A stretch of 64,000 bases of DNA from Tenacibaculum sp. 190524A05c. GTDB lineage: Bacteria > Bacteroidota > Bacteroidia > Flavobacteriales > Flavobacteriaceae. Position numbers and translations under genes: made by a program. The stretch spans positions 4,066,483 to 4,130,482 of the forward strand of contig NZ_OZ038523.1 in the NCBI RefSeq assembly GCF_964036595.1, read 5' to 3'. Positions 16,971 through 24,183 of the stretch are shown here, piece by piece. The notes below the pieces were generated by a model that saw nothing but the letters and a program-made list of their open reading frames with translations, did not search any database and had not been told where the DNA came from. Position 1 is the stretch's first letter. Every line of letters starts with the position of its first letter.

Positions 16971-18272
16971 ATGAATATACCTCAAACCAGCTTTCCAAGA
17001 GTAGTAATTATTGGAGGAGGTTTTGCAGGATTAGCAGCTGCGAAAGGATTAGAAAATGAAGAATTACAAGTTGTATTGTTGGATAAACACAACTATCATA
17101 CTTTTCAACCCTTATTATATCAAGTGGCAACAGGTGGTCTAGAACCTGATAGTATAGCTTTTCCGTTAAGAAAAAGATTTAATGACATAGAAAACTTTTA
17201 TTTCCGTTTAGCAGAGGTTACCAATATCAATGCTGAACGAAAAGAAGTAAGTACTTCCATAGGAAGTCTGAGTTATGATTATTTAATTATTGCTACAGGA
17301 TCTACAACAAATTTCTTTGGAAATACGAATATCGAAAAGTACACTATGGAAATGAAGTCTATTCCGCAATCATTGAATATAAGAAGTTTAATTCTGGAAA
17401 ACTTTGAAGAAGCGTTGTTGACTTCGGATTTAGAAGAGCGAAAAAAGCTAATGAATTTCGTAATTGTTGGAGGAGGACCTACTGGTGTTGAATTGGCTGG
17501 CGCTTTAGCAGAAATGAAAAAAGAAATTTTGCCTAAAGATTATCCAGATTTAGATATTCGTTTGATGAAGATCAATTTGATTCAAAGTTCAGAATCTATA
17601 TTAAAAGGAATGAGTGAAAAGGCTTCTGAAAAAGCAGAAGATTTTCTAATAAAATTAGGTGTTGATGTTTGGAAGAATTTGAGGGTATTAGATTATGATG
17701 GAGAAACCGTTTCAACAAATGGAGAAGATCATTTTAAATCTTCAACGGTAATTTGGGCTGCTGGTGTAAAAGGAGAATCAATTAATGGTTTAGAAGCAGA
17801 ATGTATTGTTGAAAGAGCTGCACGATATAAAGTCGATGGATACAGCAGAGTAAGTCCACATGAAAATATATTTGCTATTGGTGATGTTGCTTGTATGAAT
17901 TCAGAAAAATATCCTTACGGTCATCCTATGATGGCGCAACCTGCTATTCAACAAGGAAGATTACTAGCAAAAAATATTTTGGCAGAATTGAAAGGTAAAA
18001 ACATGAAGCCATTTATTTATAATGACAAAGGTTCTATGGCAACTATTGGAAGAAATAAAGCCGTAGTAGATTTGCCAAAATGGAAGTTTCAAGGAGTTTT
18101 TGCTTGGTTTGTGTGGATGTTTGTTCACTTATTTTCTCTTATTGGATTTAGAAATAAGGCTGTAGTCTTTTTGAATTGGGTATACAATTATATTCGATTC
18201 GATAGAGAAACGAGATTAATTATCAGACCATATAAAAATAAGAATGAGTATTCTTTTAAAAATGAGATATAA
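16971..18272 (+). CDS. NDH-2-type NAD(P)/FAD-dependent oxidoreductase
   Basis: Flavoprotein of 433 aa like type II NADH dehydrogenases, which pass electrons from NADH to quinone at the membrane without pumping protons. Two Rossmann folds are visible: the FAD motif VVIIGGGFAGLAAAKGL (about 11-27) and the NAD motif FVIVGGGPTGVELAGALAEM (about 163-182). The ATG motif (LIIATGS) and the FAIGDVA motif near residue 301 complete the FAD site. The C-terminal segment (about 365-410) is hydrophobic, WFVWMFVHLFSLIGF, as expected for a membrane anchor. It is a single gene with its own promoter and a strong terminator. Confidence 0.9.
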   Translation: MNIPQTSFPRVVIIGGGFAGLAAAKGLENEELQVVLLDKHNYHTFQPLLYQVATGGLEPDSIAFPLRKRFNDIENFYFRLAEVTNINAERKEVSTSIGSLSYDYLIIATGSTTNFFGNTNIEKYTMEMKSIPQSLNIRSLILENFEEALLTSDLEERKKLMNFVIVGGGPTGVELAGALAEMKKEILPKDYPDLDIRLMKINLIQSSESILKGMSEKASEKAEDFLIKLGVDVWKNLRVLDYDGETVSTNGEDHFKSSTVIWAAGVKGESINGLEAECIVERAARYKVDGYSRVSPHENIFAIGDVACMNSEKYPYGHPMMAQPAIQQGRLLAKNILAELKGKNMKPFIYNDKGSMATIGRNKAVVDLPKWKFQGVFAWFVWMFVHLFSLIGFRNKAVVFLNWVYNYIRFDRETRLIIRPYKNKNEYSFKNEI

Positions 18273-18297
18273 AAAAAGCGCCTTTTGGGCGCTTTTT
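18273..18297. terminator. Bidirectional terminator
   Basis: AAAAAGCGCC and GGCGCTTTTT form a 10-bp stem with a five-base loop. A-runs and T-runs on both sides let it serve the dehydrogenase gene and the convergent lipoprotein gene. Confidence 0.85.
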
Positions 18298-18318
18298 AAT
18301 TTGTGAATTTTCTTAAGA

Positions 18319-18672
18319 TTATTCTCTATCTGTAGAAGTTGTTCTTACCTCATTATCTTGATCAACTATGATTTCATAGTCTGCACAAAATCCCATTTCA
18401 ACTTCTTCGACGATTTCTTCATTGTTCTTTAAAACAATGGTATATGTTACTTGCCCTGGTGAATAACTTCTAAATTCAGAAGCTTTACCAGGTTCTATAT
18501 TATTAATGTTTTCCGTATTTCCACCTGTGGTTTTAACTTGAACACTAACTTCCTCGCTTCCCAAGTTTGTAACTCTTGCTCTTGGGTTTTCGTTGTTACA
18601 TTCTGAACAGCCTGTAAAAATAGTAGAGGACATGATAATTAATAAAAGAATGAACTTTTTAAACGATTTCAT
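18319..18672 (-). CDS. Small predicted lipoprotein
   Basis: Protein of 117 aa with a lipoprotein signal: a basic N-terminus, a hydrophobic stretch (FILLLIIMSSTIFTGC) and a lipidated Cys at about residue 21. The mature part (about 95 aa) looks like a small beta-sandwich, with alternating polar and hydrophobic residues (RVTNLGSEEVSVQVKTTGGN). The acidic tail and further Cys residues at SECNNE and GFCADY may form a disulfide. Function is unknown. It stands alone, convergent with the dehydrogenase gene and separated from the arsenic-related operon by about 85 bases. Confidence 0.75.
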   Translation of the reverse strand: MKSFKKFILLLIIMSSTIFTGCSECNNENPRARVTNLGSEEVSVQVKTTGGNTENINNIEPGKASEFRSYSPGQVTYTIVLKNNEEIVEEVEMGFCADYEIIVDQDNEVRTTSTDRE

Positions 18673-18757
18673 GTTTAATATTAAGGGGTTATTTCGGGCG
18701 CGAAGATAACCTTTTTAAACTAAAACGTTGTAATTAACAATACTAACGTGTTTACAA

Positions 18758-19231
18758 TTAACAACAACCAGAATTTGGATCACAAGATGTATTTTGATTT
18801 TGTAAGTCTGAAAGACGAACTTTTAATTTAGGTTGTGGAGTTATACCACATTGATCTTCAGCTAAACATGCAGTTGCCGTATTGGTGAGTAAAAAAGATG
18901 TTCCATCAAAACCTAAACCATACTTTCCTATAGTTTCCCCTTGATATTCAACCTCAATATCAACATCTTTTAAATTTAAGGTCTTTTCAGATAATTCAAT
19001 AATATGAATTAACTTTTCTGGATTTAATCTATGGTTGTAATCATTAGCATTCCATAGCTGAAAGTTTACACGTTCTTCTTTACGTAGAACTCCTCCGCAA
19101 TCAATAAAATGTTTAGTTACTTTACCAACTTCTGTAACGTGAAAATGTTCTGGAACCAAATCTCCATTTGGAAGTTGAAAAGCTATTGTTTCTAATTTAG
19201 ATAAATGCTGTTTTATTTCTGATAATGTCAT
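18758..19231 (-). CDS. DUF6428 family protein of the ars operon
   Basis: Protein of 157 aa of the DUF6428 family, commonly found between arsR and arsC-like genes in Bacteroidetes. It starts with a helix-rich segment (MTLSEIKQHLSKLETIAFQL) and ends in a Cys-rich tail (CDPNSGCC), with more Cys at IDCGG, ATACLAEDQCG. The cysteines could bind arsenite or a metal; this is inference. It follows the phosphatase-like gene by six bases and is the last gene of the operon. No arsenite permease follows it. Confidence 0.8.
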   Translation of the reverse strand: MTLSEIKQHLSKLETIAFQLPNGDLVPEHFHVTEVGKVTKHFIDCGGVLRKEERVNFQLWNANDYNHRLNPEKLIHIIELSEKTLNLKDVDIEVEYQGETIGKYGLGFDGTSFLLTNTATACLAEDQCGITPQPKLKVRLSDLQNQNTSCDPNSGCC

Positions 19232-19237
19232 ACTGGA

Positions 19238-19846
19238 TTAATTTAATTGTGATAAAACGTAATACATTTCTGATGCGATTTGATTACTTCGTGTTAAATA
19301 AACTTCGCTTTGGGCATCTGTATTATCTGATATTTTAGGATCTTCATAAGTTATTGGGACTCTAATTTCTGAACCCGCTACAAAAGGACAACCGCCATCA
19401 GCTTCGGAACAAGTCATAATTGCCGCGAAACTTGAATTTGGATTGAATTCATCGTCATACTTCTTAGAAAATCCAATTATAGGTAGTGAAGTTAGATCAT
19501 ATTTAATTGCATAAACTGGATTTGATTCTTCACTTAACTTCTGAACTTTAAAGCCTTGATTTTTTAAAGTGTCAACTATTGGTCTTGCCATTGCTGTAGC
19601 TTCTGTTCCACCAGAATAAGTGGTTATAGAATCAATATTAAAATGATTTGCAAGAGTTTGCATCCAAATCTGTCCTAGGTGACTTCTTCTTGAATTATGT
19701 GTACATATATAATTGATTCGAATAGCCTCTTTTTTGTCTCTTTTTTCTTGTAAATAGGAGATAAGAGGGTTTAATATTTCTTTTCTCTCTTCTGTAATAG
19801 GGATTTGAGAAATGTTGTCTATTGTTTGTTCTAATGTTTTGTTCAT
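19238..19846 (-). CDS. ArsC-like low-molecular-weight phosphatase family protein
   Basis: Protein of 202 aa from the ATG at 19846 (MNKTLEQ). A longer reading frame to 19888 exists but would overlap arsR and an operator-like site. The low-molecular-weight tyrosine phosphatase loop is ICTHNSRRS (C-X5-R), the form seen in thioredoxin-linked arsenate reductases and related phosphatases. Further Cys are at MTCSEADGGCPF. The AYD/DPK segment (YEDPKISDN) holds the general acid Asp. In an arsR operon the likely role is reduction of arsenate to arsenite. A second such gene is at 56417. Confidence 0.85.
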   Translation of the reverse strand: MNKTLEQTIDNISQIPITEERKEILNPLISYLQEKRDKKEAIRINYICTHNSRRSHLGQIWMQTLANHFNIDSITTYSGGTEATAMARPIVDTLKNQGFKVQKLSEESNPVYAIKYDLTSLPIIGFSKKYDDEFNPNSSFAAIMTCSEADGGCPFVAGSEIRVPITYEDPKISDNTDAQSEVYLTRSNQIASEMYYVLSQLN

Positions 19847-19860
19847 TGTAATATTACGAT
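19845..19860 (-). promoter_or_regulatory. Palindromic ArsR operator candidate 2
   Basis: ATTGTAATATTACGAT is symmetric at 14 of 16 positions. It overlaps the first bases of the arsC-like start codon. The same word, differing by one base, lies before arsR at 20226-20241. ArsR-family proteins bind palindromes of this kind. Confidence 0.5.
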
Positions 19861-19878
19861 TAAATGTTTTAAATTTTT

Positions 19879-20211
19879 TTAGCAACATTTATTTTGTTCA
19901 TATGAAAATATCGAAAGGAAATTTTTTAAAATCAAGTTGATTTCAGCCCATTTATCTTCATTTAAACAGTAGCATATACTTGTTCCTTCAATAGTTCCTT
20001 TAATAATTTCCATTCTCTTTAATTCTTTTAGATGTTGAGAAATCGTTGGTTGAGCCAGTCCTATTTCATTTACCAAATCACCACAAATACAGGTTTTAGC
20101 TTTTGCTAAATACTCCAGAATCGCAATACGAGCAGGATGACCAAGCACTTTAGCGATACTTGCTATTTCATTCTGCTCTTGCGTAAATATTTCAGATTTT
20201 GTTAATCCCAT
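19879..20211 (-). CDS. ArsR family transcriptional repressor
   Basis: Winged-helix repressor of 110 aa from the ATG at 20211 (MGLTKSEIF). A TTG further upstream would extend it by seven residues but lies close to the operator-like palindrome. The fold is classic ArsR: VLGHPARIAILEYLAKAKTCICGDLV with the ELCVC-like metal site TCICGDL (two Cys), then the recognition helix QPTISQHLKELKRM. The C-terminus ends in NKCC. It should repress its own operon and release DNA on binding arsenite or antimonite. It is the first gene of a three-gene operon. Confidence 0.92.
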   Translation of the reverse strand: MGLTKSEIFTQEQNEIASIAKVLGHPARIAILEYLAKAKTCICGDLVNEIGLAQPTISQHLKELKRMEIIKGTIEGTSICYCLNEDKWAEINLILKNFLSIFSYEQNKCC

Positions 20212-20225
20212 TAATAAATTTATAT

Positions 20226-20241
20226 ATTGCAATATTACGAT
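20226..20241 (-). promoter_or_regulatory. Palindromic ArsR operator candidate 1
   Basis: ATTGCAATATTACGAT (12 of 16 positions symmetric) lies 15 bases upstream of the arsR ATG. It contains the start of a perfect 12-bp palindrome, ATATTGCAATAT at 20224-20235. It shares 15 of 16 bases with the site at 19845. Confidence 0.55.
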
Positions 20242-20257
20242 TAATATTTTAAATAAA

Positions 20258-20410
20258 CTATTCTTTTTGTTCGTTAGCTTTCTTTATAATGGCCTTCAAT
20301 CGTGCTTTATGTTGCAGTTTTTCCTCTCTTAACTTATTCTTTTTTTGTTGCATAAGTCTAGAATGTTTGGCTTTATTAACAGTGTTTTTAGCTTTACCTT
20401 TTTTTGACAT
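20258..20410 (-). CDS. Small, highly basic 50-aa protein
   Basis: Reading frame of 50 aa from an ATG at 20410 to TAG at 20258, read directly from the sequence. It starts MSKKGKAKNTVNKAKHSRLM and ends KKANEQKE. About 16 of 50 residues are Lys and the rest are mostly polar, so it is probably a helical nucleic-acid- or ribosome-associated peptide. No known domain is recognised. It lies between the arsR promoter and the flavodoxin-like gene, all on the same strand. The in-frame composition and the clean start support a real gene, but conservation was not tested. Confidence 0.55.
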   Translation of the reverse strand: MSKKGKAKNTVNKAKHSRLMQQKKNKLREEKLQHKARLKAIIKKANEQKE

Positions 20411-20453
20411 TGTTTTTCTAACTATTTGAAAAGCAAAAATACATCCTGTTTTT

Positions 20454-20969
20454 TTAGGATAGCAATTTTTTTCTAAAATCGTCTATTTTTTGTTTTGCTT
20501 CATCATGTAATTCGTTTGTATCTGAATTAAACCAAGCATGAATATCGTCAATATACGTCATGCCTAAATATTTTGAACTTTCTATAAAAGGCATTTCAAA
20601 TCCTGTTCTTCTATCATTTTCTCCTGAATTGCTGATCATTGCCATTTTTTTACCTCTCATTTTTCGTCCTAAGTCTTTTTTGTAATGCAGTAGATCAGAA
20701 AGTCGATCAAAAAATACTTTTAATATTCCGCTCATTGTATACCAATATACAGGAGTAGCAAAAATTATTGTGTCGTATGTGTTTACGATTTTTTCCATTA
20801 ACGGTAAGAAATCATCCTTAGCATTTTCGAAATCGTAATTGAAATGTCCAATTTTCTTATCAATCAAGTCAATAACATCAAAATCCGAATTGGAGTTTAA
20901 ATAGTCGACTACTTTTTGAGTATTTCCTGCTCTTTTAGAACTTGCTTTAATTATTACAGTTGATTTCAT
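20454..20969 (-). CDS. Flavodoxin-like NAD(P)H-dependent oxidoreductase
   Basis: Protein of 171 aa with a flavodoxin-like fold of the FMN-dependent reductase kind. The N-terminal phosphate-binding loop is IIKASSKRAGNTQKVV (about 6-21). The FATPVYWYTMSGILKVFFDRL block (about 70-90) is the usual FMN-isoalloxazine and dimer region. SNSGENDRR may line the second FMN loop. Such enzymes reduce quinones, azo or nitro compounds or iron. The substrate is unknown. It is upstream of the small basic gene on the same strand. Confidence 0.85.
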   Translation of the reverse strand: MKSTVIIKASSKRAGNTQKVVDYLNSNSDFDVIDLIDKKIGHFNYDFENAKDDFLPLMEKIVNTYDTIIFATPVYWYTMSGILKVFFDRLSDLLHYKKDLGRKMRGKKMAMISNSGENDRRTGFEMPFIESSKYLGMTYIDDIHAWFNSDTNELHDEAKQKIDDFRKKLLS

Positions 20970-21076
20970 AAGTATTTATTTACCTATAAAATTAGATGGC
21001 AATACTAAAAGATGAACAGCTATTTGATTCTAATTTTTGATAGCTAGCAAGAAAAAACCGATTGAATATATTTGGA

Positions 21077-21796
21077 TTATAACTCGATTTGTGTACCGCC
21101 TTGAACTGAAAGGTTTTCATCTTTAATAATAAGTACTAATCGTAAAGTGTCTTCTTTAATAACTAGATCAGGAATGGCTAATTCTAATGTTCCAGAATTT
21201 TTATCAGTAAGAGAAATTACTTTTTCAGTAACGGCTATATTCGAGTTGTATAAAGTTCGATTTCGATTTTCACCTCGTTTCACTTTCGTTGTTCTATTAT
21301 TAATAACAAGAATTGCCTCGAGATATTTGTCTTTTATATCGCCTTGAATTGAATAGTTGAATGAAACAGATTTGACTTCTTTTTTTACATCGGATAACAT
21401 AATGCTATTTGAAGCTGTCTCTTTTAAATATCTTTTTACCTTATTATAAATAGTAACTTCATTAGAACCTACCAAATGTTCGTTTCCGTTAATTACCAAT
21501 TGTGGAGTGTAAATAGAGTTACTTCTGAATTTTTGTCCATAATACCTTTGTTTATCTGTAAATCTCTTTTTCGAAAAGGGATCTTTCCATCCAATATAAT
21601 TCCAATAATCCACGTGGTAAGCAATCGGAATTACAGTTTCGGTATCTAACTTTTCTTTAATTCTATATAACGCATCATCTGCAGGTGGACAACTAGAACA
21701 GCCTTGAGAAGTAAATAATTCTAAAACCACAACAGGTTTTTGTTGAGCGTTTAATGTTAAAGCGATAAAAAATAGAATGATAACTATACGATTCAA
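21077..21796 (-). CDS. DUF1223 family secreted thioredoxin-like protein
   Basis: Protein of 239 aa with an N-terminal signal peptide (MNRIVIILFFIALTLNAQQ). The DUF1223 family is marked by VVLELFTSQGCSSCPPADDAL, a thioredoxin-like CxxC motif at about residues 33-36, and by AYHVDYWNYIGWKDPF. The second half (about 125-239) is an all-beta domain. It is likely periplasmic and redox-active, but no substrate is established for the family. It is divergent from the PPK2 gene at 21903. Confidence 0.85.
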   Translation of the reverse strand: MNRIVIILFFIALTLNAQQKPVVVLELFTSQGCSSCPPADDALYRIKEKLDTETVIPIAYHVDYWNYIGWKDPFSKKRFTDKQRYYGQKFRSNSIYTPQLVINGNEHLVGSNEVTIYNKVKRYLKETASNSIMLSDVKKEVKSVSFNYSIQGDIKDKYLEAILVINNRTTKVKRGENRNRTLYNSNIAVTEKVISLTDKNSGTLELAIPDLVIKEDTLRLVLIIKDENLSVQGGTQIEL

Positions 21797-21870
21797 AACG
21801 ATAAAAGATTTAATTTTCTAATAAGTAGTATTCCTTGTTAAAGACTTACAAAACACTGTAAATTCAGTAA

Positions 21871-21878
21871 TATTTTTG
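21871..21878 (+). promoter_or_regulatory. TAnnTTTG promoter element before the class-III-like PPK2 gene
   Basis: TATTTTTG matches the Bacteroidetes -7 consensus and lies 24 nt before the ATG at 21903, the spacing seen at other promoters in this window. Confidence 0.45.
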
Positions 21879-21902
21879 TTACATTTATCATATTAATTGA
21901 AA

Positions 21903-22763
21903 ATGCAGATGGATATAAATAAATATAAGGTTACCGAACCTGTTGAACTTCATAAAATTCCTACTCAAGAACCAATTGAAGATGCCGAGAAGAAATTAAA
22001 AAGGGTTAGAAAAAAAATAGCCAACTTACAAAATACCATGTATGCCGAAGGTAAATATAGCGCTTTAATTTGCTTGCAAGGTATGGATACTTCTGGTAAA
22101 GATAGTTTGATTAGAGAAGTATTCAAGCAGTTTAATGCTAGAGGAGTAGAGGTTCATAGCTTTAAAGTTCCTACCGAACTTGAACTAAAACATGACTTTC
22201 TATGGAGACATTATATTGCTTTGCCTGCAAAGGGAAAGGTTGGAGTTTTCAATAGAACACACTACGAAAATGTTTTGGTAACAAGAGTCCATCCTGAATA
22301 TGTATTTTCAGAAAATATCCCAACGGTTAATAGTCTTGACGACTTGAAAGATGATTTCTACCACAGCAGAATGGAAAGAATAAATCAGTTTGAAAAACAT
22401 ATTTCTGATAATGGTACCATTATTTTGAAGTTCTTTTTACATCTTTCCAAAGACGAACAAAAAAATAGACTACTACGCAGATTAAATATTCCAGAAAAGA
22501 ATTGGAAGTTTTCTGCTGGAGATTTAAAAGAACGAAAACTTTGGGATACCTATCAAGAGTGTTATGAAGATGCAATTAATAGAACATCTACATATTATGC
22601 TCCGTGGTTTGTTGTTCCTGCGGACGATAAACCTACAGCTCGTTTAATTGTAGCAAGTACAATTCTTGAGGAATTCAAGAAATGCGATTTTAAAGAGCCG
22701 GTTTTAGAACCAAAGTTAATGGATAAAATAGATGAGTTTAAAGCTCAGTTAAATAATGAATAA
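21903..22763 (+). CDS. Polyphosphate kinase 2 family, class-III-like
   Basis: PPK2 enzyme of 286 aa, phosphorylating nucleotides with polyphosphate. The P-loop is CLQGMDTSGKDSL (Walker A, GMDTSGKD), and the lid/Walker B region is VGVFNRTHYENVLVTRV. GMDTSGKD with ELKHDFLWR is typical of class III enzymes, which can use both AMP and ADP; the two PPK2 proteins at 54718 and 55577 have the class I form FEGRDAAGKGG instead. Met codons at 21903 and 21909 are both possible starts; an upstream TTG is less likely. It is followed after nine bases by the exonuclease gene. Confidence 0.9.
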   Translation: MQMDINKYKVTEPVELHKIPTQEPIEDAEKKLKRVRKKIANLQNTMYAEGKYSALICLQGMDTSGKDSLIREVFKQFNARGVEVHSFKVPTELELKHDFLWRHYIALPAKGKVGVFNRTHYENVLVTRVHPEYVFSENIPTVNSLDDLKDDFYHSRMERINQFEKHISDNGTIILKFFLHLSKDEQKNRLLRRLNIPEKNWKFSAGDLKERKLWDTYQECYEDAINRTSTYYAPWFVVPADDKPTARLIVASTILEEFKKCDFKEPVLEPKLMDKIDEFKAQLNNE

Positions 22764-22772
22764 ATTACCTAA

Positions 22773-23609
22773 ATGGAGTTAAATCTTACCAAACCTCTAG
22801 TGTTTTTTGATCTGGAAACTACTGGAATAAATATTGCAACAGATCGCATCGTAGAAATTTCAATTTTAAAAGTTTTCCCTAATGGAAATAAGGAAAGCAA
22901 AACTTGGTTGGTAAATCCGGAAATTGAAATTCCTGAACATGTTGTAGCTGTTCATGGAATTACGAATGAAAAGGTAGTTAATGAACCAACTTTTAAAGAA
23001 CTTGCTAGTACAATTAATGAAATGATTGCTGACGCAGATTTAGCAGGTTTCAATTCGAACAGGTTTGATATTCCTCTTTTAGCGGAAGAGCTTTTAAGAG
23101 CAGGAATTGATTTCGATATGGATAATAAAAAGGCAATTGACGTTCAGGTAATTTTCCATAAAAAAGAACAACGTACGTTAAGTGCGGGATATAAATTTTA
23201 TTGTGGAAAAGATTTAGAAGATGCCCATTCTGCAGAGGCAGATACAATGGCAACATATGAAATCTTAAAGGCGCAATTAGATAAGTATGATGACATTGAA
23301 AATTCAGTTGATTCATTAAGTGAATATTCAGCTCATACAAAAAGAGCAGATTTTGCTGGCTTTATTTTATTTGATGATGAAAAGCAAGAAATTTTCTCAT
23401 TTGGAAAATACAAAGGTCGCAGAGTAGTAGATGTGTTAAAGGAAAATCCGGGTTATAATTCTTGGATTCAACAAGCAGATTTTCCGTTGTACACGAAGAA
23501 AGTATTACGTTTAATAAAAGAGAGAATGTCTGGAGCGAATAAGGCTGCTGATAATATGTCGGATGAAGAAAAGCTTAAAGCTTTACAACAAAAATTTAAT
23601 TTAAGATAG
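22773..23609 (+). CDS. DnaQ-family 3'-5' exonuclease with ExoX-like C-terminus
   Basis: Protein of 278 aa. The N-terminal DEDDh exonuclease domain (about 8-170) has Exo I FFDLETTGI, Exo II GFNSNRFDIPLL and Exo III HSAEADTMATYEI, with all four acidic metal ligands and the catalytic His visible. The C-terminal part (about 205-250), FGKYKGRRVVDVLKENPGY, matches the ExoX-like C-terminal domain. It likely degrades DNA or RNA from the 3' end in repair or turnover. It is nine bases after PPK2 and one base before the next gene, so the three form an operon. Confidence 0.9.
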   Translation: MELNLTKPLVFFDLETTGINIATDRIVEISILKVFPNGNKESKTWLVNPEIEIPEHVVAVHGITNEKVVNEPTFKELASTINEMIADADLAGFNSNRFDIPLLAEELLRAGIDFDMDNKKAIDVQVIFHKKEQRTLSAGYKFYCGKDLEDAHSAEADTMATYEILKAQLDKYDDIENSVDSLSEYSAHTKRADFAGFILFDDEKQEIFSFGKYKGRRVVDVLKENPGYNSWIQQADFPLYTKKVLRLIKERMSGANKAADNMSDEEKLKALQQKFNLR

Positions 23610-23610
23610 T

Positions 23611-24096
23611 ATGTACGTATCGTATAGCGACTTACCAAACAGTTCAAGAGTTTGGATATATCAAGCAAATCGTGAATTTACGCAAGAAGAAATAGAAGTT
23701 ATTTCAGCTAAAGCAATTTTATTCATTGATCAATGGACAAGACACGGAGATGATTTAAAAGGATCTTTTACTATAAAGTACAATCAATTTTTAGTGATTG
23801 CTTTAGATGAAAGTTTTATTGATGCTTCAGGATGTTCTATAGATGCTTCAGTACGTTTTATTCAGTCTTTAGAAAAAGAATTGTCAGTTGACTTAATGGA
23901 TAAGTTAAACGTTTCCTTTAAAGACGGAGATAGAATAAATATTGTGAAGCTTTCAGATTTTCAAGAATTTGCTAAAGAAAAGAAAATAAATTCAGAAACA
24001 GTAGTTTTCAATAATATGGTGAATACCAAGGAAGATTTTGAGAAAAAATGGGAAGTTTCAGCTAAAGAAAGCTGGCATAACCGTTTTTTGGTATAA
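23611..24096 (+). CDS. Conserved flavobacterial protein, function unknown (often named ABC transporter ATPase)
   Basis: Protein of 161 aa. Homologues in flavobacteria are commonly called ABC transporter ATPase, but I see no Walker A, signature or Walker B motif and it is too short for one, so the name should not be trusted. It starts SYSDLPNSSRVWIYQANREF and has an alpha/beta character with a conserved SFIDASGCSIDASVRF segment near residue 75. There is no signal peptide or membrane helix. It follows the exonuclease by one base, which implies co-expression. Confidence 0.75.
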   Translation: MYVSYSDLPNSSRVWIYQANREFTQEEIEVISAKAILFIDQWTRHGDDLKGSFTIKYNQFLVIALDESFIDASGCSIDASVRFIQSLEKELSVDLMDKLNVSFKDGDRINIVKLSDFQEFAKEKKINSETVVFNNMVNTKEDFEKKWEVSAKESWHNRFLV

Positions 24097-24183
24097 CTAT
24101 TGTTTTAAACATAATAATCCCTGTTATTTCAATTTAATAACTAGAGAATACATTCTCTAACATAAAAACGCGTGTAAGATTTT

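Noticed and set aside
20970..21076. Hairpin built on AGCTAT and ATAGCT after the DUF1223 gene.
   Set aside because: The stem is only six base pairs with a long A/T loop; too weak to list as a terminator.
23611..24096. ABC transporter ATPase.
   Set aside because: No Walker A, signature or Walker B motif is present in the 161-aa protein, so the common database name was not used as the call.
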